This document shows, one piece after another, positions 55,109-64,000 of a stretch of DNA of 64,000 bases. Numbering within the stretch: position 1 is the stretch's first letter; every line of letters begins with the position of its first letter. The position numbers were made by a program, and so were the translations under genes. The notes beneath the pieces are model-generated. The model had not been told where the DNA came from and searched no databases. It was given only the letters and a program-made list of their open reading frames with translations. Source of the DNA: Alloalcanivorax profundimaris (GTDB lineage: Bacteria; Pseudomonadota; Gammaproteobacteria; Pseudomonadales; Alcanivoracaceae); NCBI RefSeq assembly GCF_015265435.1, contig NZ_JABJWH010000006.1, positions 124,001 through 188,000 of the forward strand, in the 5' to 3' direction.

Positions 55109-56908
55109 ATGCTTAAACTCCCCCGTAACCTGAAGATCAACACGGCGGTCGCCGGCGCGTTGGCCTGCTGCACGCTGCTGATTGCTCTGTTGTTCGGCCT
55201 GCGAGTGGCCAACGACCGGATGGTCGATGACGCCATCGGCACCCTCAACCAGGTGAATGTGGAGCAGCTCAACCAGGTGAGCCGCGCCACCACCCTGCTC
55301 AACCAGGCGCGCATCGAAATGGATCTGGCCGCCGATTACCTGGACATGGGCATGCGCATGATCGCCGCCGACCAGGTGCAGAACGTGGGCGCCCTGCTGG
55401 ACCGCGCCGAGGGCCGTTTTCAGCGTTTCAGCGAGACCGAGAAAACCGAGGCCGGTGAGGAACTCTCCGCGGAACTGGCCACCGCCTTCGGCAAGGTCAT
55501 GGAACTCACCCGTCAGCAGCTGGACACCCTCAAGGAAGGCTCGCTGAGTGACTACCGGGCGCTGCGCCAGCAACTGTTGGGGCCGGGCACCAACCTGAAC
55601 AAACGGCTCACCGACTTCACCCACTACGCCGATGAGCGCGGCGCCGAGGTGATGGCCGGCTATCACCAGGAGTCCACGCTGTTCTCGCGTATCGCCCTGG
55701 GCGCGGTGATCGCCGCCGTGCTGGTGATGCTGTTCATCTACCTGGGCCTGCGTCGCATCGTGGTGCAGCCGCTGGAAAAAGCGGTGGAAACCCTGGAGCG
55801 CATCGCCCGCGCCGACCTGTCCGAGCGGATTCCGGCCTACGGCCGCAACGAGGTGGGCAAGCTGTTCCACGCCATGCGTGAAATGCAGACCAGCCTCAGC
55901 GGCATCGTCAACGATGTGCGTTCCAGCAGCGGTTCGATCCTGGTGGGCAGCTCCGAAATCGCCCGGGGCAACATCGACCTGTCCTCGCGCACCGAGCAGC
56001 AGGCCGCCTCCCTGGAAGAAACCGCCACCAGCATGGAAGAGCTCACCGCCACCGTGAAGCAGAACGCGGACAACGCCCGTCAGGCCAGCAGCCTGGCCAA
56101 CGACGCCTCCGGCACCGCGTCCAAGGGCGGTGACGTGATGCAGCAGGTCACGGTGAAGATGCAGGGCATCACCGACAGCTCCCGCAAGGTGGCGGACATC
56201 ACCGGCATGATCGATTCCATCGCTTTCCAGACCAACATCCTCGCCCTCAACGCCTCCGTGGAAGCGGCCCGCGCCGGCGAGCAGGGCCGCGGCTTCGCGG
56301 TGGTGGCCGGGGAAGTGCGCAACCTGGCGGGCAACAGCGCCGACGCCGCCCGCGAGATCAAGCAACTGATCGAACAATCCGCAGTGGAAGTGCAGGAAGG
56401 CTCCGAGCTGGTGGAACAGGCCGGTGAAACCATGAAGGAAGTGGTGGCCGCGGTGAAGCGGGTCACCGACATCATGGACGAGATCTCCGCCGCCTCCCAG
56501 GAACAGAGCGGCGGTATCGAACAGGTCAGCCAGGCGGTCAGCCAGATGGACGAAGCCACCCAGCAAAACGCCTCCCTGGTGGAACAGGCCGGTGCCGCGG
56601 CGGCGTCCCTGGAAGAGCAGGCCAAGCGCCTGGAGCAGGCGGTGGCGATTTTCCGCGTGAGCGCCGACAACGGCGCCGACGCCGCGCCGATGATGATGCC
56701 CCTGGCCGACGAACACGATGATCAGCCGCCGGTGGTGACCATGGCGGCGGAGCCGGCACCGGAGCCGGAGCTGGAGCCTCGGGACGGTTCGGACGACGAG
56801 CGGGAAGACGCCGCGCCGCGCCGCGAGGCCCGCGCCGAGGCGCACCCGTCCCGGGAAGCGACGCGCCGGGAACCGGTGACTACCGAGGACGACTGGGAAG
56901 AATTCTGA
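55109..56908 (+). CDS. Methyl-accepting chemotaxis protein with CheR-binding tail
   Basis: This is a 599-residue transmembrane receptor. TM1 is at about 13-33 ([18 protein letters not shown]). A four-helix-type periplasmic domain (about 35-190) follows, then TM2 (about 195-217) and a HAMP domain. The methylation and signalling helices follow, with [20 protein letters not shown] at the tip. The C-terminus ends DDWEEF, which fits the xWxxF pentapeptide that recruits CheR and CheB. Ligand unknown. Confidence 0.95.
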   Translation: MLKLPRNLKINTAVAGALACCTLLIALLFGLRVANDRMVDDAIGTLNQVNVEQLNQVSRATTLLNQARIEMDLAADYLDMGMRMIAADQVQNVGALLDRAEGRFQRFSETEKTEAGEELSAELATAFGKVMELTRQQLDTLKEGSLSDYRALRQQLLGPGTNLNKRLTDFTHYADERGAEVMAGYHQESTLFSRIALGAVIAAVLVMLFIYLGLRRIVVQPLEKAVETLERIARADLSERIPAYGRNEVGKLFHAMREMQTSLSGIVNDVRSSSGSILVGSSEIARGNIDLSSRTEQQAASLEETATSMEELTATVKQNADNARQASSLANDASGTASKGGDVMQQVTVKMQGITDSSRKVADITGMIDSIAFQTNILALNASVEAARAGEQGRGFAVVAGEVRNLAGNSADAAREIKQLIEQSAVEVQEGSELVEQAGETMKEVVAAVKRVTDIMDEISAASQEQSGGIEQVSQAVSQMDEATQQNASLVEQAGAAAASLEEQAKRLEQAVAIFRVSADNGADAAPMMMPLADEHDDQPPVVTMAAEPAPEPELEPRDGSDDEREDAAPRREARAEAHPSREATRREPVTTEDDWEEF

Positions 56909-56962
56909 ATCCATGAATGCGCCGGGCCGCCGCCCGGCGCCGCGACGCAGTGAGAGGAAATG

Positions 56963-57349
56963 ATGGACAAGGGCATGAGTATTCTGGTGGTGGATGACTT
57001 CCCCACCATGCGACGCATCGTGCGCAGCCTGCTCAAGGAGCTGGGTTTCACCAACGTGGAGGAAGCCGAGGACGGCCAGGAAGCCTTGACCAGGCTCAAG
57101 GCCGGCGGCTTCGACTTCGTGGTGTCGGATTGGAACATGCCCAACCTGGACGGTCTGGAGATGCTCAAGCAGATCCGTGCCGATGAAGGGATGAAGTCCC
57201 TGCCCGTGTTGATGGTCACCGCCGAGGCCAAGAAGGACAACATCGTCGCCGCCGCCCAGGCCGGTGCCAACGGCTATATCGTCAAGCCGTTCACCGCCGT
57301 GACCCTGGAAGAGAAGCTCAACAAGATTTTCGAGAAGCTGGGCAAATAA
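56963..57349 (+). CDS. cheY: CheY, chemotaxis response regulator
   Basis: This 128-residue single-domain receiver has the acidic pocket in [13 protein letters not shown], phospho-acceptor Asp in [11 protein letters not shown], Thr in VTAEAKKDN and Lys in IVKPFTAV. It binds FliM when phosphorylated. I prefer the second ATG (56963), which gives AGG a 5-base spacer; the first ATG (56960) is too close. It follows the MCP and precedes cheZ. Confidence 0.97.
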   Translation: MDKGMSILVVDDFPTMRRIVRSLLKELGFTNVEEAEDGQEALTRLKAGGFDFVVSDWNMPNLDGLEMLKQIRADEGMKSLPVLMVTAEAKKDNIVAAAQAGANGYIVKPFTAVTLEEKLNKIFEKLGK

Positions 57350-57379
57350 AGCCCGGACTTCGCGACAGGAGAAGCGACT

Positions 57380-58069
57380 ATGAGTGGTGAGGCGCGGCCG
57401 ACGAACGAACACGCTCACAACGAAGATCTGGTGCAGCGTATCGGACAGCTCACCCGCATGCTCCGTGACAGCATGCGCGAGCTGGGGCTGGATAAAGAGG
57501 TGGAAAAAGCCGCCGAGGCGATACCCGATGCCCGGGCGCGGCTCAATTACGTGGCCTCCATGACCGAGCAGGCGGCGAACCGGGCGCTTAACGCCGTGGA
57601 CCGCGCCCAGCCGCTCCAGGACGAAATGGAAAGCCGCGCCCAGGCCCTGGACGAGCAGTGGAGCGCCTGGTTCGAGAACCCCATGGAGCTGGACGACGCC
57701 CGCGAACTGGTCACCGAAACCCGTCGCTACCTGGGCGCGGTGCCGGCCATGGCCCGCGACACCAACAAGGAACTGTTGGAAATCATGATGGCCCAGGACT
57801 TCCAGGATCTCACCGGCCAGGTGATCAAGAAGATGATGGAGGTGATCCAGGAGGTCGAGCGCCAGCTGCTGCAGGTGCTGCTGGAGAGCGTCCCCGAGGG
57901 CCAGGAGCGGGAAGCCATGCGCCAGCGCATGGACAGCAGTTCCGCGGAGGTGGCCCGCCAGCGCGAGGAGGCCGGCCTGATGAACGGTCCGCAGATCAAG
58001 CCCGAGGGCGAGGACGTGGTGAGCAGCCAGGATCAGGTGGACGACCTGCTCGACGAGCTGGGCTTCTAG
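57380..58069 (+). CDS. cheZ: CheZ, CheY-P phosphatase
   Basis: This 229-residue helical protein dephosphorylates CheY. The active hairpin region contains [16 protein letters not shown], with the Asp and Gln that act on CheY-P. The C-terminal CheY-binding helix is [14 protein letters not shown]. It is the last gene before the flhBA segment. Confidence 0.96.
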   Translation: MSGEARPTNEHAHNEDLVQRIGQLTRMLRDSMRELGLDKEVEKAAEAIPDARARLNYVASMTEQAANRALNAVDRAQPLQDEMESRAQALDEQWSAWFENPMELDDARELVTETRRYLGAVPAMARDTNKELLEIMMAQDFQDLTGQVIKKMMEVIQEVERQLLQVLLESVPEGQEREAMRQRMDSSSAEVARQREEAGLMNGPQIKPEGEDVVSSQDQVDDLLDELGF

Positions 58070-58229
58070 CGCGGATCGCCCACGGCGTCCGCTCACCGTA
58101 GGAGCGACTTCAGTCGCGACCCGCGCTTGCCATGAATAGCCGCCGATAGCGGTCGCTTATCGGCGGTTTGGCCGGTGCCGGCCTGGCCGACAATGCTCCG
58201 CGAGAGCAATTGCGCGCGGACGCCGCATC
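58070..58229. promoter_or_regulatory. cheZ-flhB intergenic region with REP unit and hairpin
   Basis: A single REP unit (58098-58119, copy E, GGAGCGACTTCAGTCGCGA) is followed by a perfect 9-bp hairpin, CCGCCGATA-N9-TATCGGCGG, at 58140-58166. The hairpin ends in TTT and may terminate the che transcript. The flhB promoter should lie just after it; no sigma-28 site is present, in line with class II control of flhBA. Confidence 0.6.
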
Positions 58230-59366
58230 ATGGCCGACGAAACCGAAGATCAGGAAAAGACCGAAGAGGCCACGCCCCGAAAACGGGAGAAAGCCCGTGA
58301 AGACGGGCAGGTGGCCCGTTCCCGGGAGCTCACCACGGTGCTGCTGCTGTTCGCCGGGGTGGGCGGCCTGTGGGCGCTGGGCCCGGCCCTGTTCGGGCGC
58401 GTCGGCCGCGTCATGGAGCAGTCCTTCCTGTTCGACCGCCAGCAGGCGTTCGATCCCACCGTGATGCTGGTGCACGCCGTCGACCTGGGGGCGCGGGCCC
58501 TGTTCGGCCTGCTACCCCTGTTCCTGTTGCTGGCGGTGACCGCCCTGGTCGCCCCCAACCTGCTGGGCGGTTTGCTGATTTCCGCCAAATCCCTCAAGCC
58601 GCAGCCCGGCAAGCTCAACCCGATCAAGGGCCTCAAGCGTCAGTTTTCCTCCCAGGCCCTGGCCGAGCTCGCCAAGGCGATCGCCAAATCGGTGCTGGTG
58701 GGTCTGGTGGCGGTGAGTTTCATGGTCGCCCACCGGGGCGAATTCATGTCGCTCATGGACCAGCCCCTGCAGCAGGCCCTGGCGGACGCCCTGCGCCTGG
58801 CCGCCATGGCCTGCGCCCTGATGGTGCTGTCGCTGATCGTGGTGATCCTCATCGACGTGCCCTACCAGCTCTGGAGCCATTCCAAGAAGCTGCGCATGAG
58901 CAAGGAAGAGGTGAAGCGCGAGCACAAGGAAAGCGAGGGCGACCCGCACCTCAAGGCCAAGATCCGTGGCCAGCAGCAGGCCATGGCCCGCAACCGCATG
59001 ATGACCCAGGTGCCCGACGCCGACGTGATCGTCACCAACCCCACCCATTACGCCGTGGCCCTGAAGTACGAAGAGCAGCGCATGAACGCGCCCCGGGTGG
59101 TGGCCAAGGGCGCCGACGCGGTGGCGGCGCGCATCCGCGAGCTGGGCGCCGAACATCGCGTGCCGCTGCTGGAAGCGCCGCCGCTGGCCCGCTCCCTGTA
59201 CCGGCACGTGGACCTGGACCGGGAAATCCCCGGCCCGCTGTACACCGCCGTGGCGGAGGTGCTGGTGTGGGCGTTCCGCCTCAAGCGGGCCCGGGAGGAG
59301 GGCGGTGAAACCCCGATCACGCCCTCGCAGCTGACCGTGCCGCCGGAACTGGAGGTGGCGCCATGA
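58230..59366 (+). CDS. flhB: FlhB, export gate switch protein
   Basis: This 378-residue inner-membrane export protein has four membrane helices. The cytoplasmic domain has the self-cleavage site NPTH in VIVTNPTHYAVALKYE. The N-terminus EDQEKTEEATPRKREKARED is typical. It overlaps flhA by four bases. Confidence 0.98.
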   Translation: MADETEDQEKTEEATPRKREKAREDGQVARSRELTTVLLLFAGVGGLWALGPALFGRVGRVMEQSFLFDRQQAFDPTVMLVHAVDLGARALFGLLPLFLLLAVTALVAPNLLGGLLISAKSLKPQPGKLNPIKGLKRQFSSQALAELAKAIAKSVLVGLVAVSFMVAHRGEFMSLMDQPLQQALADALRLAAMACALMVLSLIVVILIDVPYQLWSHSKKLRMSKEEVKREHKESEGDPHLKAKIRGQQQAMARNRMMTQVPDADVIVTNPTHYAVALKYEEQRMNAPRVVAKGADAVAARIRELGAEHRVPLLEAPPLARSLYRHVDLDREIPGPLYTAVAEVLVWAFRLKRAREEGGETPITPSQLTVPPELEVAP

Positions 59367-61438
59367 AAGCCCTGAGTCAGTACCTGGGCCCGGTGGCCGC
59401 CACCGACGGCAAGCTGCTGGCCGGCCCGCTGTTGATCCTGCTGATCATGGCGATGCTGATCCTGCCGCTGCCGCCGTTCGCCCTGGATCTGTTCTTCACC
59501 TTCAACATCGCGCTGTCGCTGATGGTGCTGCTGGTCAGCATGTTCACCCTGCGCGCCCTGGATTTTTCCGCTTTCCCGGCGGTGCTGCTGTTCACCACCC
59601 TGCTGCGGCTGGCGCTCAACGTGGCCTCCACCCGGGTGGTGCTGATGGAAGGCCACGAAGGCGGCGCCGCCGCCGGCAAGGTGATCGAGGCGTTCGGCCA
59701 GTTCCTGGTGGGCGGCAACTTCGCCGTCGGTCTGGTGGTGTTCCTGATCCTGGTGGTGATCAATTTCATGGTGATCACCAAGGGCGCCGGCCGCATCGCC
59801 GAGGTGGGCGCGCGCTTCATGCTGGATGCCATGCCCGGCAAGCAGATGGCCATCGACGCCGACCTCAACGCCGGCCTGATCGGCGAGGAAGAAGCCAAGA
59901 AGCGCCGCGCCGAGGTGTCCCAGGAAGCGGATTTCTACGGCTCCATGGACGGCGCCAGCAAGTTCGTGCGCGGTGACGCCGTGGCCGGCCTGGTGATCAT
60001 GGCGGTGAACATCATCGGCGGCCTGATCATCGGCATGGCGCAGCACGATCTGTCGTTCGCCGATGCCGGTCGCACCTACACCCTGCTCACCATCGGCGAC
60101 GGCCTGGTGGCGCAGATCCCGGCGCTGGTGATCTCCACCGCCGCCGGCGTCACCGTGTCCCGGGTCAACACCGAGCAGGACGTGGGCCAGCAGATGATCG
60201 AGCAGCTGCTGGTCAACCCCAAGGTGCTGATTCTGGCCGCCGGCGTCATGGGCCTGCTGGGCCTGGTGCCGGGCATGCCCAACTTCGTGTTCCTGCTGTT
60301 CACCGCCGCCCTGGCCGGCGCCGGCTGGTACCTGGCCCGGCGCGGCGACCGCCAGCTGGCGGAGGAACGGATCCAGGCGGAGCCGCCGCCCCAGCCGGAA
60401 GCCCCGGAAGCGAGCTGGGACGACGTCCAGTTGATCGACACCCTGGGCCTGGAAGTGGGCCACCGGCTGATTCCCATGGTCGATTACCGCCAGCAGGGCG
60501 AGCTGCTGGGCCGCATCAAGAGCGTGCGCAAGAAATTCGCCCAGGAGGTCGGGTTCCTGCCGCCGGTGGTGCACATCCGCGACAACCTGGAGCTGGGCGC
60601 CAACACCTATGTGATTACCCTCAAGGGCGCCGAGGTGGGGCGCGGCGAGGCCTACCCGGGCAAATGGCTGGCCATCGACCCGGGCCAGGTGTCCGGCGAG
60701 GTGAGCGGCACCCCCACCCGGGACCCGGCGTTCGGTCTACCGGCGGTGTGGATCGAGGAGAACCAGCGCGAGCAGGCCCAGGTGTACGGCTACACCGTGG
60801 TGGACGCCAGCACCGTGGTGGCCACCCACCTCAACCATCTGTTGCACGGCCATTCCGCCGAGATGCTGGGCCGTCAGGAAGTGCAGCAACTGCTGGACAA
60901 GCTGGGCGACGCCAACAAGGGCCTGGTGGAGGACGTGGTGCCCAAGGCGGTGTCGCTCACCACCCTGCAGCGCATCCTCCAGCACCTGCTCGACGAGGAC
61001 GTCTCGATCCGCGATCTGCGCACCATCCTCGACACCCTGGCCGAACACGCCAGCGAGGGCGCCGGCGCCCACGACCTTACCGCCCTGGTGCGGGTGGCCC
61101 TGGGCCGCGCCATCAGCCACCAGTATTTCCCTGGCCAGGACGAGCTGCGCGTGATCGGCCTGGACGGCCAGCTCGAACAGGTGCTCAACCAGGCACTCAA
61201 CGGCGGCGGCGCCCTGGAGCCGGGGCTGGCGGACACCCTGATGAACCAGGCCGCCGCCGCCCTGGAGCGCCAGGAAGCCGCCGGCGATCCGCCGGTGCTG
61301 GTGGTGCCCCATAACCTGCGGCCGCTGCTGGCCCATTTCCTGCGCCGCCGCCTGCGTCACCTGGCGGTGATGTCCCAGGCGGAGATCCCCGACGACCGGG
61401 GGCTGCGCGTGACCCAACTGATCGGCGGACCGTCCTGA
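59363..61438 (+). CDS. flhA: FlhA, export gate protein
   Basis: This 691-residue protein has eight N-terminal membrane helices (about 15-325) and a cytoplasmic nonameric ring domain. Motifs are FSAFPAVLLFTTLLRLALNV, the conserved cytoplasmic loop FMLDAMPGKQMAIDADLNAG, and GQDELRVIGLD near the C-terminus. It docks export chaperones and substrates. Confidence 0.98.
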   Translation: MKALSQYLGPVAATDGKLLAGPLLILLIMAMLILPLPPFALDLFFTFNIALSLMVLLVSMFTLRALDFSAFPAVLLFTTLLRLALNVASTRVVLMEGHEGGAAAGKVIEAFGQFLVGGNFAVGLVVFLILVVINFMVITKGAGRIAEVGARFMLDAMPGKQMAIDADLNAGLIGEEEAKKRRAEVSQEADFYGSMDGASKFVRGDAVAGLVIMAVNIIGGLIIGMAQHDLSFADAGRTYTLLTIGDGLVAQIPALVISTAAGVTVSRVNTEQDVGQQMIEQLLVNPKVLILAAGVMGLLGLVPGMPNFVFLLFTAALAGAGWYLARRGDRQLAEERIQAEPPPQPEAPEASWDDVQLIDTLGLEVGHRLIPMVDYRQQGELLGRIKSVRKKFAQEVGFLPPVVHIRDNLELGANTYVITLKGAEVGRGEAYPGKWLAIDPGQVSGEVSGTPTRDPAFGLPAVWIEENQREQAQVYGYTVVDASTVVATHLNHLLHGHSAEMLGRQEVQQLLDKLGDANKGLVEDVVPKAVSLTTLQRILQHLLDEDVSIRDLRTILDTLAEHASEGAGAHDLTALVRVALGRAISHQYFPGQDELRVIGLDGQLEQVLNQALNGGGALEPGLADTLMNQAAAALERQEAAGDPPVLVVPHNLRPLLAHFLRRRLRHLAVMSQAEIPDDRGLRVTQLIGGPS

Positions 61439-61448
61439 GGGAAAGCCC

Positions 61449-63407
61449 ATGAGCGTACAGCGATTCACCGGCGCCAATAACCGCGAGGCCATGGGCCGGG
61501 TGCGCGCCGCCCTGGGCGACGACGCCCTGATTCTGGCCAACCGCAGCACCCCGGACGGCGTGGAGATCCTGGCCGTGGCCGAGGACGAAGCGGGCCCGGC
61601 GCCGCCCCGCCGCCCGGCGCCGCCGCCCCGGTCCGCGTCCCCGGCGGCGGGGTCGCCATCCACCGCCCCGGACGCCGGGCTCAGTGAACAATTGCTGCGC
61701 GAGGTGCGTGATCTGCGCGCCCGGCTGGACGCCCGTGGCGAGGACGAAACCCCGGCCCGCCGCGCCCTGCGGCGGCGGCTGGCGGCCCTGGGCTTGGGCG
61801 CCGCCTTGAGCGACGACCTGCTGGCCGGCTGGCCGGAGGAGGCCGGCCTCGGCGGCCTCGACCCGTGGCTGCGCCGGCAACTGCGCCGTCGCCTTCTGAC
61901 CGGCGAGGGCCTGGAGCAGGACGGCACCTTGGTGGTGCTGGGCCCGGCCGGCGTCGGCAAGACCAGCGTCGCCCTCAAGCTGGCGGCCCGGGCCGGCGCC
62001 GCCCGCGCCCGCCTGTGGGTGGAAACCCCGCCACCGCCGGCGCTGGCGCGCCGGGCGGAGGGCCTGGGCCTGTCCTGGGAGAAGCTCGACCAGGAGCGGC
62101 CGGTGCCCCCGGAGCCCGGTGGCCTGACCCTGATCGACACCCGGGGCCGGGGTCTGCGCGACCCGGACCTGGGCGCCGCGCTGCACCGCGCGGGCCCGGC
62201 GGCGCGGCCGGTGCTGGTGCTGCCCGCCGGCGCCGCCCCGGAGACCCTGGAAGAGACCCTGGCGGTGTACCGGGGCCTGGCCCGGGCCGCCGGCCGGCGC
62301 CTGGACGACGTCATCGTCACCGGCCGGGACGACGCCGCCCGCCTGGGCCCGTTGCTGGACCTGGTGCTGCGCCACGGCCTGCGTCTGCATTACCTGAGCG
62401 CCGGCCAGCGTATCCCCGAGGATCTGACCCCGGCGCGGCCGGAGGCCCTGCTCGACGACCTGCTGGCCACCCCGGACAGCGATGAGCTGGAGCGGGCCCC
62501 GGCGGTGGGCGACCGGCGCTGGGCGGAGCGGCTGCTGGACCAGAGCCGCGCCCTGGACGCCGCCAGCCGTCTGCTTCGCGACGGCGTTCCGGCGTTCCGC
62601 GAACTGCTGGAAGCCACCCCCGGCGGCGGCCTGGCCACCGCCGGACCGGACGCCATCGTGCACGGCGCCGAGGACGCCCGGGTGCGCCTGGCCCTGGACC
62701 CGGGCGGGCTGCCCCTGGGCCCGGTGAGCGACCACGGCGACGGTGCCCGGCTGCTGCCGTCGCTGCCGGACGCGGCCCTCTGGCACCGCCTGGGCGCGCG
62801 CCCCTGGCTGGCCTCCGCCCGGGGCAATGGCCGGGTGTGGCTGCGCGGTGAACGGCATGCCCTGGAAGAAAGCCGGGCCCGGGCCGTCGCCTGGGACAGC
62901 CGCCTGCTGCGTCACCGGGGCCGCGCGGTGCAGGCGCGCCTGCGCCGCCTGGATGTGGCGGCGCCGGTGGCCGGCGGCGGCGCCGCCCCGCTCAGCGCCC
63001 GGCTGTGCGCCTGGTTCGCCAGCCTCCACGACCTGGACACCGGCGCCGAGCTGGGCCAGCGCTACTGGCTGGCGCCCGGCGACCAGGATCGCGAACGAAC
63101 CCTGTCGTTGCTGGTGGCGTCGCTGAGCGCCGAGGGCCTGCCGGCGCTGGAGCGGCGTGCCCGTCTGACCCTGGACCGGGAAGGGCTGGCGGCGCCCGCC
63201 GGCGCCGCCGGCCTGCTGGCCTCCCTGGCCCTGCGCCTGGATCTGGACGACGGCGACTGGGCCCTGGACGCCCGTGGCCAGCTGCTGGCCCTGCTCGGTG
63301 GGCGCCGCCGGCGCAAGCCGGAAACCCTGCTCGACGCGCTGCTGGCGCTGCTGCGCGCTCGCCACAGCCTGCGCGATCTGGGCCGTGATCTGGGCCTGGA
63401 GCCGTGA
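61449..63407 (+). CDS. flhF: FlhF-like SRP-type GTPase, degenerate, with a long C-terminal extension
   Basis: This 652-residue protein is long for FlhF (about 400-500). Residues 1-45 match the FlhF start (RFTGANNREAMGRVRAALG). The P-loop GPAGVGKTS (165-173) is intact, but the DTYR motif is missing, DTAG reads DTRG (230-233) and TKLDE reads TGRDD (291-295). The SAGQRIPEDL block (317-326) still identifies the family. Residues about 345-652 form an Ala/Leu/Arg-rich domain I do not recognise. FlhF places polar flagella and is usually followed by flhG; here flhE follows. Confidence 0.8.
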   Translation: MSVQRFTGANNREAMGRVRAALGDDALILANRSTPDGVEILAVAEDEAGPAPPRRPAPPPRSASPAAGSPSTAPDAGLSEQLLREVRDLRARLDARGEDETPARRALRRRLAALGLGAALSDDLLAGWPEEAGLGGLDPWLRRQLRRRLLTGEGLEQDGTLVVLGPAGVGKTSVALKLAARAGAARARLWVETPPPPALARRAEGLGLSWEKLDQERPVPPEPGGLTLIDTRGRGLRDPDLGAALHRAGPAARPVLVLPAGAAPETLEETLAVYRGLARAAGRRLDDVIVTGRDDAARLGPLLDLVLRHGLRLHYLSAGQRIPEDLTPARPEALLDDLLATPDSDELERAPAVGDRRWAERLLDQSRALDAASRLLRDGVPAFRELLEATPGGGLATAGPDAIVHGAEDARVRLALDPGGLPLGPVSDHGDGARLLPSLPDAALWHRLGARPWLASARGNGRVWLRGERHALEESRARAVAWDSRLLRHRGRAVQARLRRLDVAAPVAGGGAAPLSARLCAWFASLHDLDTGAELGQRYWLAPGDQDRERTLSLLVASLSAEGLPALERRARLTLDREGLAAPAGAAGLLASLALRLDLDDGDWALDARGQLLALLGGRRRRKPETLLDALLALLRARHSLRDLGRDLGLEP

Positions 63408-63835
63408 GGCGCTCGGCGGCGGCGCTGTTGTCGCTGGTCGCCGGCCTGGCCGTGGCGGCACCGGGCAGCTGGACCGCCGAGGCCCCGGCGGTGCGCGTGG
63501 CGGGGCCGGACCGGGACTACCACAGCCGGGCCCTGACGCCGCCGCCCCTGGCCGAACGGGCCACGCCCACGCGGGTGAGCTGGCGCTACCGCGTCCCCGC
63601 CGGCGCCGAGCCCCGGGCCTGGCTGTGCCAGGCCGGCCACTGCCTGGCGCTGGGCGGCCCCCGGGGCCGCGCGCCGGCGCCGGCGGCCTGGCGCGGCGAC
63701 CGGCCGCTGCGGTTCCGTTTCCGGCTGGCGGCGGGGGCCCGGCAACCGCTGCGGGTGGCGGCGCTGCGCCTGACGGTGGCTTACGCCGATCCGAACGACG
63801 CCGATCCGGACCTCGCCGGTCGATCCGGCAAATAA
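63404..63835 (+). CDS. flhE: FlhE, periplasmic flagellar protein
   Basis: This 143-residue secreted protein has a signal peptide (ALLSLVAGLAVAAP) and the FlhE core: GSWTAEAPAVRV, TRVSWRYRVPAG, WLCQAGHCLALGG (two Cys, probably a disulfide) and RPLRFRFRL. In enterics FlhE prevents proton leak through the export gate. It starts with GTG overlapping the flhF stop by four bases. Confidence 0.88.
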   Translation: MRRSAAALLSLVAGLAVAAPGSWTAEAPAVRVAGPDRDYHSRALTPPPLAERATPTRVSWRYRVPAGAEPRAWLCQAGHCLALGGPRGRAPAPAAWRGDRPLRFRFRLAAGARQPLRVAALRLTVAYADPNDADPDLAGRSGK

Positions 63836-63924
63836 GCCCGCCCAACGAGCGTTATTCACCGCTTCCAAAGCCGGCCAGATGCCAATAATGAAAGCAGTCA
63901 CGGGCGCCCCTTGCGGAGAACCAC

Positions 63925-64000
63925 ATGTACACGGCACAGGGTAAAATCGATCACGATGCCTTGCTGGAGCAACACCTGCCGGCGGTGCGCCGCCAGGCGT
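63925..64000 (+). CDS. fliA: FliA (sigma-28), 5' end only
   Basis: The reading frame starts at ATG 63925 after GCGGAG and runs out of the window. The visible residues, MYTAQGKIDHDALLEQHLPA followed by VRRQA, closely resemble the start of E. coli FliA (LYTAEGVMDKHSLWQRYVPL). FliA is the sigma factor that reads the eight promoters noted in this window and is held by FlgM. The upstream 89-bp gap shows only a near-match GCCAATAA without a proper -35. Confidence 0.85.
   Translation, partial: MYTAQGKIDHDALLEQHLPAVRRQA

Noticed and set aside
55091..58096. 1001-codon minus-strand open frame across the MCP, cheY and cheZ
   Set aside because: It is His/Gly/Leu-rich antisense sequence without any family motif; three conserved genes occupy the plus strand.
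61197..63845. 882-codon minus-strand open frame across flhF and flhE
   Set aside because: It is Gly/Gln/Arg-rich with no domain and reads across two plus-strand genes; typical of very high GC.
63860..63895. Sigma-28 promoter for fliA
   Set aside because: GCCAATAA is near the -10 consensus, but the only AAA-type -35 is 11 rather than 15 bases upstream.

Overview
The window is high-GC gammaproteobacterial chromosome. A few housekeeping genes at the left end (groEL, an SLC13-type anion transporter, a rhombosortase, a HolD-like gene and rimI) are followed, from about 6.2 kb to the right edge, by one almost uninterrupted flagellar and chemotaxis cluster. The gene set combines an enteric-like FlhDC/FliA hierarchy and FlhE with a FlhF. 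Together with the GC content and REP-type repeats, this suggests a marine or halophilic Oceanospirillales-type bacterium (Halomonas or Alcanivorax relatives). The genus is not proven by the sequence.

Layout. 0-4 kb: groEL with a bidirectional terminator, a convergent transporter, and rrtA. 4-6.2 kb: HolD-like gene, rimI, a repeat-rich gap and a lipoprotein. 6.2-9 kb (minus): EAL/HDOD protein, flgN, flgM, flgA. 9.2-19.4 kb (plus): flgBCDEFGHIJ and flgKL. 19.4-30.3 kb (minus): fliRQPONML and fliKJIHGF. 30.5-31.3 kb: fliE and flaG, convergent. 31.4-38.4 kb (minus): two giant tandem proteins, each with TPRs, a GT41 O-GlcNAc-transferase-like domain, an FkbM-like middle region and a sulfotransferase domain. 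38.6-39.7 kb: fliC. 39.9-45.4 kb (plus): a YcgR/PilZ/HD-GYP fusion, fliD, fliS, fliT, a second FliK-like protein and a short FlhB-like protein. 45.4-46.0 kb: a long AT-rich leader with a consensus CRP site. 46-58.1 kb: flhDC, motAB, cheAW, aer, cheR, cheB, an MCP, cheY, cheZ. 58.2-64 kb: flhB, flhA, an unusual flhF, flhE and the start of fliA.

How it works together. FlhDC, probably cAMP-CRP controlled, should switch on the basal body and export genes. FlgM holds FliA (sigma-28) until the hook is complete. I can read eight sigma-28 promoters of the form TAAA-N15-GCCGATAN, in front of flgM, flgK, flaG, fliC, the PilZ/HD-GYP gene, fliD, motA and cheB. The most unusual part is the pair of TPR-GT41-FkbM-sulfotransferase proteins beside flagellin, a candidate flagellin glycosylation and sulfation system. 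Other odd features are the HD-GYP protein that has lost its HH metal ligands, a degenerate FlhF with a 300-residue C-terminal extension and no FlhG beside it, and a composite REP element that supplies stop codons to flagellar genes.
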